Source: Chara braunii (Eukaryota > Streptophyta > Charophyceae > Charales > Characeae). From it: a DNA stretch of 28,731 bases. Position 1 is the first letter of the stretch; each line of letters starts with the position of its first letter. Positions 1 through 9,703 of the stretch are shown here, one piece after another. Below the pieces are notes generated by a model that was not told the origin of the DNA, searched no databases, and was given only the letters and a program-made list of their open reading frames with translations. Made by a program: the position numbers and the translations under genes. Where the stretch lies: positions 455,634-484,364 of the forward strand of contig BFEA01000648.1 in the NCBI GenBank assembly GCA_003427395.1, read 5' to 3'.

Positions 1-75
<75 letters not shown>
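1..75. repeat. (TC)n microsatellite at the window edge
   Basis: An uninterrupted TC dinucleotide run opens the window. After a short GT-rich break (76-92) a second TC run follows at about 93-109. A contig start inside such a run suggests that assembly stopped here. Confidence 0.97.
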
Positions 76-81
<6 letters not shown>

Positions 82-109
82 GTGTTTGTGTGTTCTCTCT
101 CTCTCTCTC

Positions 110-2668
110 CTATTCGAGAACACACTTGGCCGCCCACTATGTCGAGCCCATTCAAAGTCCGAGAACGCACTTCTCGAGAAGGAGAAAACCGCGGAGGAAA
201 GATCGTAGCCGGGGCGATTAGTAATCAACGGGAAGGAGTGCAGTATCTCGTTGAGCCTTACCTAAACGATGATAGAAACAACGATCTAACCGGCTATATC
301 TTGTAGGATGAGGGTGAACTTTTCGCTAAAATACGACTAGGTGCATTGGCACCTCGCTAATCCCTCTCTCTCTGGCGCAACTCGAGTCTTCCTAGCTCAA
401 AACTACAACTCCTTTCCCGAATCTGACTTCGCTATCCAACTCACAACATCCTAAAACCTCAGTATCACCCTTTCCCCACCTAAATCCATCGAAGATCAAC
501 TGAAATTTCCATCTCCTATCTCCGCCATTTCCTACCCCCGCGCAGCCCGTTTCTCCATTAACACTCTTTTTAGCATTCTATCATCAAAATTGACAACGGT
601 TTTGGATTCGCCTCCGTCCAAAACCCCTACTTAGTATCTCAGTTTGCTCGATTTCATTATGAATCGAGTAACTATGTAATTTTTGATCCACCATCCCCAC
701 TTCTCTTCTCCATCTTCACGCACCATCTTCTCTTTCAACCTCTAATCCTACTATCCCAGTGCAAAAACTAATGCTTCCATCTGATTCGCCCGGGTCAAAA
801 CCCCGGGATTGCATCTTTTCCCTCTCGATTCCGTTAAGGCTCGAGAGAGTCAATACTCTCTAGACCGCGCTCGGCTCCGTCCTTCACCATCTCGACCTTT
901 GGATGCACCTGGCACGATACCCGCCCAGGTTCATTCACTTCTCTCTGCCTTCTCCTCGTAGCCTTCGCTCTCCCTCCTGCGCTCGCTTTGCCTCCGCTGC
1001 TGCCTACTCCGCTCCTCCTCTCTTCTGTACCCGACCCGGCTCCCCATCTCGATTCACTCCCCCCTTTTTCTTGCTTTTACTCTTTGTCGAGCAGTCCTTT
1101 GCCAGTTCGTTCGTCGCAGCGCGAGGTCCTACAGTCGCGTGAGCCCGACAGCCTCATCCAAATCTGAGGAAAACCGAAGGGAGCCAGCTACCAGCTGGCT
1201 CGATTACTCCTTTGCCCCTATATGCAAGTTGGACAGACGATCCACATGTAGCAACGGCACTGCGGTCCTCCTCCAAGCGGCCTCTGGCTTGGTCCGCCTT
1301 TCGGGCCCCCAACGGCCAGCTCCCACTTAGACGGCCAGTCATTCAGACCGTCGGTCACGGCCCGCCCTGCTGCATAGCCTATTGTGGCCTTGGTGGACTA
1401 GGCCCGGTGCTGCTCTCGACGGCGACAACACTTATTAATATGAGAATTTTGAAGACCGAAGTGTAGAAGGGTTCCCGTGATCAATAGCTTACTGTGGCAC
1501 CACTGCAGCCTCCCCACAGTGCCCCTAGGCCGCTTCGTCCCACTTTGCTTGGTTACAATTCACCATCTTTTTGGGCCCCGATATGCATGTCCACACTCCA
1601 ACCCCTCACGACAAATTGTGGTTGGCGGCGGTGCCCTATGGGGACCCTCGCCGTTTAGACTTTCTTTGTCTCGCGGGCTGATCACCCACGGGTTCGCATG
1701 CACGTTGAGCTCCTCGCCCCGTACTTCAAGACGGTGGAACAGCGGGCCTTCACAAGCATCACGCAAATGCAGGAACCCGTAGGTCAACCAAGGGAGGCGT
1801 GCGCTCAAGGTCCTTGACTGCCGTGACGATATTCATCCGACGCTACGTCCAAGTCAAGGAACGCCGGAACATAGAAATAGTAAGAATACAATAATAAGTA
1901 ATGAAATATTCTGAAACTTTCCAATCGTCAGAATACGATGGTCAAGGAAAGAGAAAGCGCTAGCACCGTTCCAACGCTGCCGATGACAAAACCGAAAGGG
2001 GATAGCCCCGTCGGGCCCTCGACCCCTCGGTCCCTTGGCGCTACTCTGATGCTCCCGTGCCCCGTCGCCACTCGACCTCGATCCCTAAATCTTCTGACTA
2101 GAAGTCATACACCATAACCAATAGCGCTAGGCCCAAGTCTGGGTCTAGCTTTGACAAATACCTAAATAAGCGAGCCCTGCGCGATGCGCGAGCCGACTGA
2201 AAACACTTCAAAGCCGCCTCGTTGTTGATGTCGCTCTCCGCACGTACACAGAAGTCACGGGTAAATGTATCGGTCAAAGGCATAATCTTTTTAATCGTAG
2301 TTTAATCAGAACTTAAAAATTCTTAGCCGGTAACCAACGCGGGCTTTACAGCCACCAATAGGAAAAGAGATCACGCAAGCCTTTAGCCTGCGCGCCCACA
2401 CACTCTCTGCTCTAGTCAGCCATCCAGTTAGCATAAACCACAGACACAGTCGCGCTTTGCGCGGAGTACTCGAACTTTAAACCAAACTACTTTCTGTCAC
2501 TTGCAAAAACCCGAGTGGATACCCTTGTAAGGGTATTCGCACCGACAGCATAAAAAGGGAAAGCAGGGAAGAGAAGACGGAAAAAAGAAAAACCATGACT
2601 GACCTACGGCCTATTCGCGGTACCAAGCATCTGTTTATCTCCCAAGTCCCCCGACCTTTTCCGTCACG
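110..2668. other. Unassigned intergenic DNA, no recognisable gene
   Basis: I see no protein family, RNA gene or mobile element here. The reading frames present are short, overlap on both strands and resemble nothing I know. The stretch at 930-1100 is pyrimidine-rich (CTC/TCC-biased), which produces artificial Ser/Pro/Leu-rich frames. A small GC palindrome (CCCGGG, 7 nt, CCCGGG) lies at about 790-808. Composition moves from AT/C-rich (300-780) to GC-richer (900-1850). UTR, intron or promoter sequence of a distant gene cannot be excluded. Confidence 0.6.
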
Positions 2669-2777
2669 ATGCGAGAGCGAGCTGCTCCCATAATCTTCAG
2701 TCAGTTGATTCACATTGCCCGGGGAGGTTTTTTGGGGAATTATGCAGCTGGGTCCGTGCTTCCCTTATTATTTTTAC

Positions 2778-2953
2778 GAAAAAAGGTGGAAAAAGAAAAA
2801 GGGGAAAAAAAGAAAAAGGAGAAAAAAAAAAAGAAAAGAAAAGAAAAGAAGGGGGGGGGAAAGGAAAAGGGGAAGGAAAAAAAGGGGGGAAGAAGAAAAA
2901 AGAGGAAGGAAGAAGGAGAGAAAGAGGGAGTCGAGAGAGAGGGAAAGGGGAAT
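2778..2953 (+). repeat. Polypurine tract
   Basis: About 170 bases are almost entirely A and G on the plus strand, with runs of A, AAAAG units and a G9 run near 2851. The Lys/Arg/Glu-rich frames on the plus strand and Phe/Pro/Ser-rich frames on the minus strand are low-complexity artefacts. Confidence 0.92.
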
Positions 2954-3027
2954 GCATGCTCTCGACCGTGGAATCCTTCGTCTCTGTGGGCTCGAACCTC
3001 CACCTCCTGTTGCTTATCATCCTCTCT

Positions 3028-3031
<4 letters not shown>

Positions 3032-3095
<64 letters not shown>

Positions 3096-3113
3096 GGGGG
3101 GGGAGGGGGGAGA
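3032..3113. repeat. (TG)n microsatellite followed by a G-rich run
   Basis: About 31 TG units run from 3032 to 3094, followed by TT and a G8-A-G6 block. The alternating Cys-Val frames that cross it are not genes. Alternating purine-pyrimidine DNA of this length can adopt Z-form, and the G block next to it could form a quadruplex. The structural remarks are inference. Confidence 0.96.
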
Positions 3114-3163
3114 ATTGGAGTTCAACCATGGGTGCACCGGTCAGTTAGTTCTCCTTCTCAGGA

Positions 3164-3316
3164 GCAATCAATGCTGGCAGGGTTCACCTGGTTGTAACAA
3201 GGAGAAGTATTTGGGAAAATTGTGTAGTTTCACGACTTGCCAGTGGGAAGGAACTGGACTGAGGCTCCTGAGAATGGAAAGGAGCCCGGACCACCTAAGG
3301 GTCCTCTTTTTTTTTT
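3164..3316 (+). repeat. Dispersed LINE-type 3' tail, variant 2 (hairpin plus T run)
   Basis: The upstream module (3165-3182, containing ATGCTGGCAGG) recurs in LINE B's 3' UTR at 12043-12060 and, on the minus strand, at 15171-15190. The downstream module beginning GACTTGCC and GGAACTGGACTG (about 3232-3290) recurs on the minus strand near 15610-15670. The tail ends with a hairpin (3288-3292 GGACC, 7 nt, 3300-3304 GGTCC) and T10 at 3307-3316. No coding part of an element is visible upstream, so this is a tail fragment or a short non-autonomous element. Confidence 0.6.
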
Positions 3317-3370
3317 CTTGACAAGGGGACTTGCCGTGGCTTTGCTCGCGGCCCCGAGGTTAGACACACC

Positions 3371-3612
3371 AGAGTAGCCTCCTCCTCACGCCTCCTCCCT
3401 CCGCTCCCCTTCCTCCCCCCCGCTGCTCCTCACCCCGTTCACTGCCCCTCCTCCTCCCGTTCTTCTTCCCTTTCGTTCTGCTCCTCCACCCCTCATCCCT
3501 TTCTTGAACGGTTCTTCCTCCCTTCGTCCACTGCCCTCCCCCTGGTCCTGCTCTTCCTCCTCCTCCCGCTGGTTGCCGTTCCCTCTCCTGCTTACCCCGC
3601 TACTCCCCCCGT
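3371..3612 (+). repeat. Polypyrimidine tract
   Basis: About 240 bases are dominated by CTCC, TCCT and CCCC on the plus strand. The Gly/Glu/Arg-rich minus-strand frame over it is a low-complexity artefact. Similar pyrimidine-rich sequence reappears at 3803-3885 inside the foldback element. Confidence 0.88.
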
Positions 3613-3667
3613 TCACTGTCCTCGTCCACTAAGGGCGTCGCTCAACTACTCTCCAAATTTGCGAAGT

Positions 3668-3934
3668 GATACATTGTCGTATTTTTTGTCTTTCGTGCAT
3701 GTGGAGAGTAGTAGAGTGAGGCCCTAAGGTTCATTCTCAGGAGTGCGGTCTCCCGGTGTATCTGACCATCTTCCAACGGAAGGTTCATTCTGAAGAGTGT
3801 GGCAACCTCCTCTTCATTCACCTCCTCCCACTTGTCATCTTCCCCCTCCTCCTTGCACTCGTCCTCGTGGTCCGTTGTCCTCCCCTTGCTCCACTACTCT
3901 CCCACATGCACAAAAGGTAAAAAACACGGCAATG
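3668..3934. mobile_element. Foldback (MITE-like) element with 50-bp inverted arms
   Basis: The left arm, 3668-3716 (starts GATACATTGTCG), is the reverse complement of the right arm, 3889-3934, plus four further bases that now lie at 6944-6947 beyond LINE A. By hand count about 44 of 50 positions match. The 170-base core is partly pyrimidine-rich and holds a 23-base direct repeat (3727-3749 and 3780-3802, AAGGTTCATTCT...). There is no transposase. Long inverted arms with a short non-coding core fit a non-autonomous foldback or MITE. I found no target duplication for it. Confidence 0.6.
3926..3934 (+). repeat. Target-site duplication of LINE A, left copy
   Basis: ACGGCAATG here matches ACAGCAATG at 6935-6943 in 8 of 9 bases. 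The two copies flank LINE A exactly: homology to reverse transcriptase begins at the next base, and the right copy follows the poly(A) tail after two bases. The call is strengthened because joining the two flanks recreates a repeat present intact at 7068-7136. Confidence 0.7.
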
Positions 3935-4515
3935 AGACCTATCTCCCTTCTTAATGTAGCCTACAAACTATTGGCAAAAGTTTTTGCTCCGAGACTAGCT
4001 AGATACCTACCTCAACTAACTGGTGGCAAACAAGGAGCTTTCGTTCAGGGAAGATCAATATTCGAAAACACCCTCACAACGGTCCAAAGACTCCAAACAC
4101 TTGAAATCATTAGCAAAGAAAAGAGAGATGTGGTTGTAATGTTACTTGACATGGGAAAAGCTTATGATAAAGTGGATGGGCCTTCGTCTCAACTACACTG
4201 AAACACATGAATTTTGGATCCTCGTACTGTAAATGGATCCAGGCTATGTACTTTCAATCGACAGCTGTAGTGAATGTGAATGGTAAGCTCTCTGAAGAAT
4301 TCCCCTTGACAAGATCACTCAGGCAAGGCTGCCCCTTGGCCCTTCTACTTTTCATTGTACAACTCAAAGTACTCCTAGACAACATAAGACATAATGATTG
4401 TATAGTCGGGCTTAGACTCACGCACCCACTTCACAGGAAGTGCGGCACGATCGCTGACGACCTCACAGTTGCCTGCAAGAACAACAGAGAATCCCTACAA
4501 AACTACATAATGTAA
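3935..4515 (+). pseudogene. LINE A reverse transcriptase palm (broken)
   Basis: This is the catalytic core of a LINE ORF2 reverse transcriptase, which copies element RNA into DNA at a nicked target. The first frame, to about 4201, shows RPISLLNVAYKLLAK, then GKQGAFVQGRSIFENTL, then motif A as LLDMGKAYDKV (about 4141-4175, catalytic Asp present). A frame change and a short loss follow, because the usual W..L sequence after motif A is missing. The second frame, 4207-4515, holds motif B as RSLRQGCPLALLLF (about 4310-4360) and motif C as IADDLTV (about 4450-4470), where the common F/Y before ADD is Ile. The frame break makes it non-functional. Family membership is clear from motif order and spacing. 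Confidence 0.85.
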
Positions 4516-6540
4516 TCGACAACTACTGTAATCTATCAGAAGCCTCAATAAACTGGAATAAATCTGTCTTTTTCCTCCCCCGGCCCCTATCAACTGGAAT
4601 CAGGCTGGGGAACGTAGCAAATACCAATCCAAAACTCTGAAAGATTGCTTGGCGTTCAAGTGTCGTTGGCAGATGCATCATCAACTCAAGATTCTTTCCT
4701 GACATCCAAGGTGGTTTCACACATTGTAAACTGGGAAAAGAGTTACTCTCTTTCCCTGTTCGGCAACATTTTCACTCTTGTAAAAAAGGGCCTTAGTTTT
4801 ATCTCTGGCAGCCTTTTCACTCTTGTGGTTCCCTTGTACCATACATTTGTTTGGAGACATAGCATATAAAGCCATTCACAGAGCGGTGGCCAGATATTTA
4901 TGGAAACCCAAAGCTGGGAAGGAACAGGGGTTTATGCCTAAGGTTGCCTGGGAGCTCATATCAGCAACAAGGGAAGAGGGTGGTTTAGGGATCTTAGACC
5001 CAAAATCCAGAATAGGGCTTTACAAGCAAAATGGATTATCCAAGGTATGATAGAACTTCAAGACAAAACATGGAAACAAGTGGCTGAATACATTCTTTCA
5101 GCTGAGTGGGATTTGGTTGTTCCAACAGACATCTGGAGATGTTTAGCGATCCCCACACTTGCAAGGAAAAGACCCACAAGTAAATTGTGAAAAAGTATGT
5201 TGTTTGCCTGGAGCAAAGTACTGCCTGATACGCGGGAAACCCCAACCACAAGATTGGAAGTCCTGCTCCAGCCGTTGTTCGATAACCCCCTAATCATACA
5301 GGATGATCTTTCCCCTTTCTCGGCAGGAGACACAGGGGGAGGCTTTGGCAAGACATGGATCTCTAAGGGCATTATTCAGCTAAGGGACGTCTGACGAGCT
5401 GCAGCAAGACTGGGTCCCACCAGATGCCCTCAAAGCCAGATTACCAAGGCTCCATAACATCCACATTGATTTTGACAAATTAAAAGCGGCGATTCCGAGA
5501 GATTGGGTGGGCACACTTAAACGGAAGCCCTTGCACACCTCTAACACATGGTTCAAAAGAGCCGAAGAAGACGATAGTATATGGAGAACGGTAGGCCCTG
5601 ATATTCCATCAGGAACCAGGGTCCAGAAATGGGTCCCCACCAAAAGTTCCAGCCAAGAACAATCTTTGTGTTTTGTTGAAGAAAAGAGCATCCAAGTGGA
5701 TCAAGACTGGGAAGAGGTTATAGAAGTTAAGAGTTTGGTCCAAGTTTGACAGGGATGGGAAAGAACCATGTATACTGGGTAGGGAGGCATCTTCCTACGC
5801 TGTGGAGCCTCTCCGTCAAGGGTGGAGAGATAACAGAGATGGGGTTACTCTCCTACCTTTATCCGTGTACAAGCCACAGGTAGGTGTCAAGATACAAAGG
5901 GAGCAAGCATGCAGAAAGCCAGCCAAAGTAGCAATAGAGAGATTGGGGCAAGCTAAATCTTCTCAGTCCATGTCAGAAGATAAGCTGGTGAAAATATGGA
6001 GAATAATGAAGAAACTGTCGGAACAGAGAATTGCTAGTCTATTGTGGATGCAAACCCTCGCCGCTGTACCATCAGCAGAGTGGATCGAAACAGATGGAGG
6101 TATCTAGGGCGTGTTCAAGATGACGTTGGGCCTGGGAATCAATGACACACATCTCGGTTCATTGCCCTTTCTCGCTCAGATTACGGCAGTGGTGGAGAAA
6201 ACATTGGGATTCATTCACCGAGAAGGCCTTCCCCTGGACAGACGAATGGATAGAAACAGGAACAAGTTCCTCTCATATAGGACTATCCTGCAGGATGGGC
6301 ATACATGCGACAAGCGCATGCTGAGGAATCATTATGAATGCCATTTGGCAATCCCGAAACAGTGCTCTATTTAGAGGAGAGCTTCCTGGTAAAGGGCAGC
6401 TGCAAGCTCAAGTTTGCAAGCAAATGAGAGGTCCATGATACAAGTGGACCGATCTGTTTCCTGAAAACTTGGGCACTGAACAACAAGTTAACAACATTAG
6501 AAGGAACACAGAAAGTGATTATGGGACCCTGGCTGTGTAA
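4516..6540 (+). pseudogene. LINE A ORF2 thumb, connection and C-terminal region (broken)
   Basis: Several short frames continue the LINE ORF2 in order. SEASINWNKS lies near 4535-4565. LGVQVS and WEKSYSLSLFGNIF follow at 4645-4800. The block RAVARYLWKPKAGK...GGLGILDP (4880-5000) is the conserved stretch after the palm. A connection segment containing WVPPDALKARL lies at 5400-5450. LLWMQTLAAVPSAEW (6035-6085) corresponds to LASLQWQVEHRPLP in LINE B. RQWWRKHWDSFTEKAFPW (about 6185-6240) corresponds to LINE B's WRWWGRIWRQLGTSQLWPW just after the zinc finger. The zinc-finger cysteines themselves are not clearly preserved. At least six frame changes or stops are needed, so this is relic coding sequence. 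Confidence 0.7.
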
Positions 6541-6829
6541 AAGGCTGTAGAAAGGACGGAATTAGCAGGCTTTCAGTAGTTTTGAATAGTGTACTGAGAA
6601 AGGAATATTTCAGTTTTGTGTTTGAATAGAGACAACTAGGGAACTTCTGCTAGATAGCCGTGACCCCAGGGTAAAAATAAACACAGGAGTGTTAACGAGT
6701 AAGTGCTAACAAAGCCGGTGAGAATAGTCGGGTAGTTATTTCGAAAGACGATGGACTCTTCGCAGTACGTAGGAATCAGAGATGTTTGCTAGCTACTTCA
6801 AGTTTGAAGTTTCCTTCCTTTCATGGGAC
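6541..6829 (+). other. LINE A 3' UTR, upstream part
   Basis: No coding signal is visible. The stretch lies between the last recognisable ORF2 residues and the conserved hairpin. I see no repeat of it elsewhere in the window. Confidence 0.5.
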
Positions 6830-6849
6830 GCTGGACCGGGGTTTCCAGC
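6830..6849 (+). promoter_or_regulatory. Conserved LINE 3' hairpin (copy 1)
   Basis: GCTGGA (6830-6835), an 8-base loop and TCCAGC (6844-6849) form a perfect 6-bp stem. It is preceded by GGGAC and lies about 65 bases before the A-rich tail. The same block occurs at 12233, 14610 and 15095. A role in binding the element's reverse transcriptase is inferred from other LINEs with structured 3' ends. Confidence 0.65.
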
Positions 6850-6934
6850 CCAGCCGAATCTCGGTATTGGCCCCAGTTCCGGGTTGAGATGTGGAGGGAT
6901 TCCCGGCCTCCAATGAAAAAAAGAAAAAAAAATT

Positions 6935-7150
6935 ACAGCAATGTATCTTTCCATGTTCTGGCACAGGATTCAGTCTCACTTTCCACATTTGGCGAGTAGT
7001 GGAGCGCGGCCCATAGTTATGTGCATGTAGACAGTCGTGGTTTCAATGGGCCTCGCTGCACGGCTTTCCACATGCACAAAAGACAAAGAATATGGCAGTG
7101 CATATTTCCGTGTTCTAGCAGAAAATTCATTCTCCTTTTGCGCTTTGTAG
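6935..7150 (+). repeat. Right half of LINE A's target repeat and a diverged sister copy
   Basis: Bases 6935-6985 continue the repeat interrupted by LINE A; its left half is at 3902-3934. An uninterrupted sister copy lies at 7068-7136, and by hand count 53 of 67 positions agree, mostly differing by transitions. The short inverted pair 7021-7039 and 7059-7077 (GTGCATGTAGACAG versus GTGCATGTGGAAAG) is a smaller foldback of the same family. Confidence 0.6.
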
Positions 7151-7479
7151 AGCCACGTATGGCCAGCACACGTTGACAGACACATATCTGTATGTACTAT
7201 TTGAGCCTGGTAAGGAGGCGGGCCTGAGGTAGTTCTCACAAAATACACTATTAGATCTCCAACTTCACAAAATTAAGAACAGTGAAAATTGGCCAGAGGC
7301 GGATGTCCGCACAGCCCTTCTCAGGATACCTACAAGTAGCTGGTGCAAAAGACGAAAATTGGGGCCTGGTGGAGTGGGAGGCACTGGGATAAAGAGATGA
7401 AGGGCGAGGGGGGTGTGGAAAGGAGATGACAATATGGACCTGACGAGGATCCTGTATGGAAAGGATAAGGAATGGGCAC
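7151..7479 (+). other. Unassigned stretch before LINE B coding homology
   Basis: This may include the LINE B 5' UTR or the end of a lost ORF1. The plus-strand frame around 7285-7370 reads as plausible protein (ADVRTALLRIPTSSWCKRRK) but matches nothing I recognise. The true 5' end of LINE B and its target duplication could not be located. Confidence 0.4.
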
Positions 7480-7489
7480 GGACAAAGAG

Positions 7490-8812
7490 AAAAGTGGACT
7501 TAGACTTACGCTCCCTGAACGTGAACGGTTTGGCCTCGGCCTCCCTCCAAAAGAAACAGGCCATATGGGAGCAGCTGCCAGGGATATAGGGGAAAGACTG
7601 GCCAGATGTCATATGTGTCCAGGAAACTCACCTTATGGGCAAGGACGAACACCATCACGCACACAAGGAGATATGGCCTTACCGGGCACACGCCTAGAGA
7701 TCGGGGAGCGCGGGGGTAGCCATCTGGATTCCTCCCAATTCAAGGGCGGACCCTATCCACTGGGAGGAACACCAGACGGAAGGGAGATGGGTGTCAGTCT
7801 TAGTAATGCTGGAACTGGAGTTGGGAAGGATTGTCTGTGTGTATGGACCTAATGAGGCAGGGGCCAAAAAGGTATTTTTCGAGGCTATTACTAACAGGAT
7901 CCGGCTGGTGGGATACCGACCATTTTGGCAAGCGATTTTAACACGGCTCCTGACTGTTGGTTAGACAGATGGCATCTTCCCTTCCCATGCCCAGTATATG
8001 TGGAAACAGATGAACTGATAATTGCAAATATATGTAAATCATTAGGTATGTACGACCCCTTTCGTAGACAGTCCCCGACTAGACGAACTTTCTCATGCTA
8101 TAGGAAAAACGGAACAAAGAGAATTTCAAGATCAAGAATTGATCTAATATTGATCTCACAGGACTTGGAAGGGGCCCTGCAACTGGCAGAAGTGTTCCCG
8201 CGGAAGGCTTACCCTGGTCTGGACCACGCAATGTGTGTCGTTGTCCTCTCCTTTAGGAAACGGCCAGACCTGGGACCGGGGTTCTTTAAACTGAACACTT
8301 CCTTATTAGCAAGAAAAGACTTCCAGAATTTTGTACATGATGTATGGCAATATTGGAGAACACATAGGGAGACACTTGAAAATGATATCCTCTGGTTTAA
8401 TAATGGATTCGCCTTCCTCGGCGGGAAATCGGGTGAATTTGCTAAAGGGCTCGCTGCCCGACGTCTTGCAGATGAAATGGACTTACACCACTAACTATGT
8501 CAACTAAAACAACAAGAAGAGCAGAATGAAGGATCAGACTCAAAGGAACTCTCTGGGGCCATAGTGTCAACAGAGACTCGCTTGCTAGAGCACGTGGAAC
8601 ATAGATGGCAAGGGGCGCGGATCAGAGGGAAACTGCATAGATACAAAACAGAGGGGATGATGGACGCCCGTTTTTTCGCCATGACTAAGATAAGGACGGG
8701 CAGAACCACCATAGAAGCACTGCATGAACCGTCACAACCCGGAGGACCAGTGGCCACGTCTACAGCCAAGTGTGTTCGGATAGTTTCAAGACCTTTTTAC
8801 GTCAAGGTGTAA
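7490..8812 (+). pseudogene. LINE B endonuclease domain and linker (broken)
   Basis: This is the apurinic-endonuclease-like domain that nicks the target to prime reverse transcription. The first segment shows LRSLNVNGLASASLQKK (about 7505-7555) and DVICVQETHL (about 7605-7634, with the metal-binding Glu). A stop interrupts between them. A later segment, in the frame starting near 7928, shows SDFNTAPD (7931-7954; the usual Gly of GDFN is Ser), then SRIDLILIS (about 8131-8157), then GLDHAMCVVV (about 8218-8247), where the family's SDH is LDH. One stop at 8492-8494 separates this from a charged linker, LLEHVEHRWQGARIRGKLHRYK, reaching 8812. The first and second parts are in different frames. Confidence 0.82.
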
Positions 8813-9703
8813 GGAAAAACAATATGAACAAAGGATAACAAAAATAAACGAGTTTTTGATCCCATTGCAAAATCATCTCTCGGAACAGCAAAAGGAAAAT
8901 TTAGAGATGTCTTTATCCAAGGAAGAGGTGTGGCCGGCTCTTATGCAAATGAAAGAGGAAAAGACCCCCGGAATAGATGGGTTCCCTAAGGAATTATGGG
9001 AAACCATGTGGATTACTCTAGCACAGGACCTGATGGATTATTATCACGCAGTATGGATCGGGTCAGATGGGAGAGCTGGTGGGGCAAGGTGTCTTGACCT
9101 TGCTCTACAAGAAAAGAAATCAAATGAACATAAAATACTATATGCCGATCACCCTCTTAACTGTGGTATATAAACAGGTGGCAAAGGCATTGACAAACCG
9201 TCTGGGGGAGGTGATGGGGGACATTATCCACCTAGCACAGACAGGCTTTATTAGAGGACAGAAAATCCAGGACAACATTCTATTCGTTAATGAGGTTCTC
9301 AAATTATCAAGGCAATCTAAACACAACGCTGTCATTATCTTTGTGGATTTTGAAAAGGCATATGACCATGTTGACTGGACCTTTCTCGACAGATGCCTCA
9401 AGAGGATGAATTTTGACTCAACCTTTAGAAGGTGAGTCGAAACTTTGCACTGAAACGCCACTACGACCGTTCAAGTAAATGGTAGACTGCCCCCTGCTAT
9501 TCACTTAGAACGGTCGGTGAGGCAAGGAGACCCTATTGCCCCTTTTCTCTTTGTTATTATCAAGGAGGCCCTACCAGCAAACTTAAGGGTTCACAAGGAT
9601 CTTCAAAAGATAAAGCTCTCTCCATCCTAGAAGACGTCATCACTGTCTGTTCCCTTTTTGCAGATGATCTTACTAAAATGATAGACGCATCCCATGAAAA
9701 CAT
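8780..9703 (+). pseudogene. LINE B reverse transcriptase (broken by three frame changes)
   Basis: The element's polymerase reads across several frames. FQDLF... to LSEQQKENLEMSLSKEEV and EEKTPGIDGFPKELWE lies at 8780-9065. After a frame change come GVLTLLYKKRN, PITLLTVVYKQVAKALTNRL and TGFIRGQKIQDNILFVNEVL. Motif A follows as FVDFEKAYDHVDW (about 9340-9381; catalytic Asp present). A stop at 9433-9435 follows. Motif B, RSVRQGDPIAPFLFVI, is at about 9511-9560. Motif C, FADDLTKM, is at 9657-9680 in another frame and keeps both catalytic Asp residues. All key catalytic residues survive and only the frames are broken, which suggests a fairly young loss or assembly indels. Confidence 0.88.

Larger units (their letters stand above)
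3935..6932 (+). mobile_element. LINE A: 5'-truncated L1-type retrotransposon with poly(A)
   Basis: The element starts abruptly inside the reverse transcriptase fingers, at the codons for RPISLLNVAYK. It runs through palm, thumb and connection regions to a zinc-finger-like end near 6260, then a 3' UTR with a hairpin at 6830-6849 and an A-rich tail at 6916-6932. There is no endonuclease or ORF1. Loss of the 5' part is the usual result of incomplete target-primed reverse transcription in LINEs. The flanks carry a 9-bp duplication. The copy is dead, with many stops and frame changes. Confidence 0.85.

Noticed and set aside
76-306. 76-codon frame at the window start
   Set aside because: It begins in microsatellite sequence at a GTG and has no recognisable domain.
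2985-3010. Minus-strand GGTTCGAGCCC resembling a tRNA B box
   Set aside because: No T-stem pairing, acceptor stem or A box could be placed around it.
2956-3197. Plus-strand reading frames with long Cys-Val repeats
   Set aside because: They are translations of the (TG)n microsatellite.
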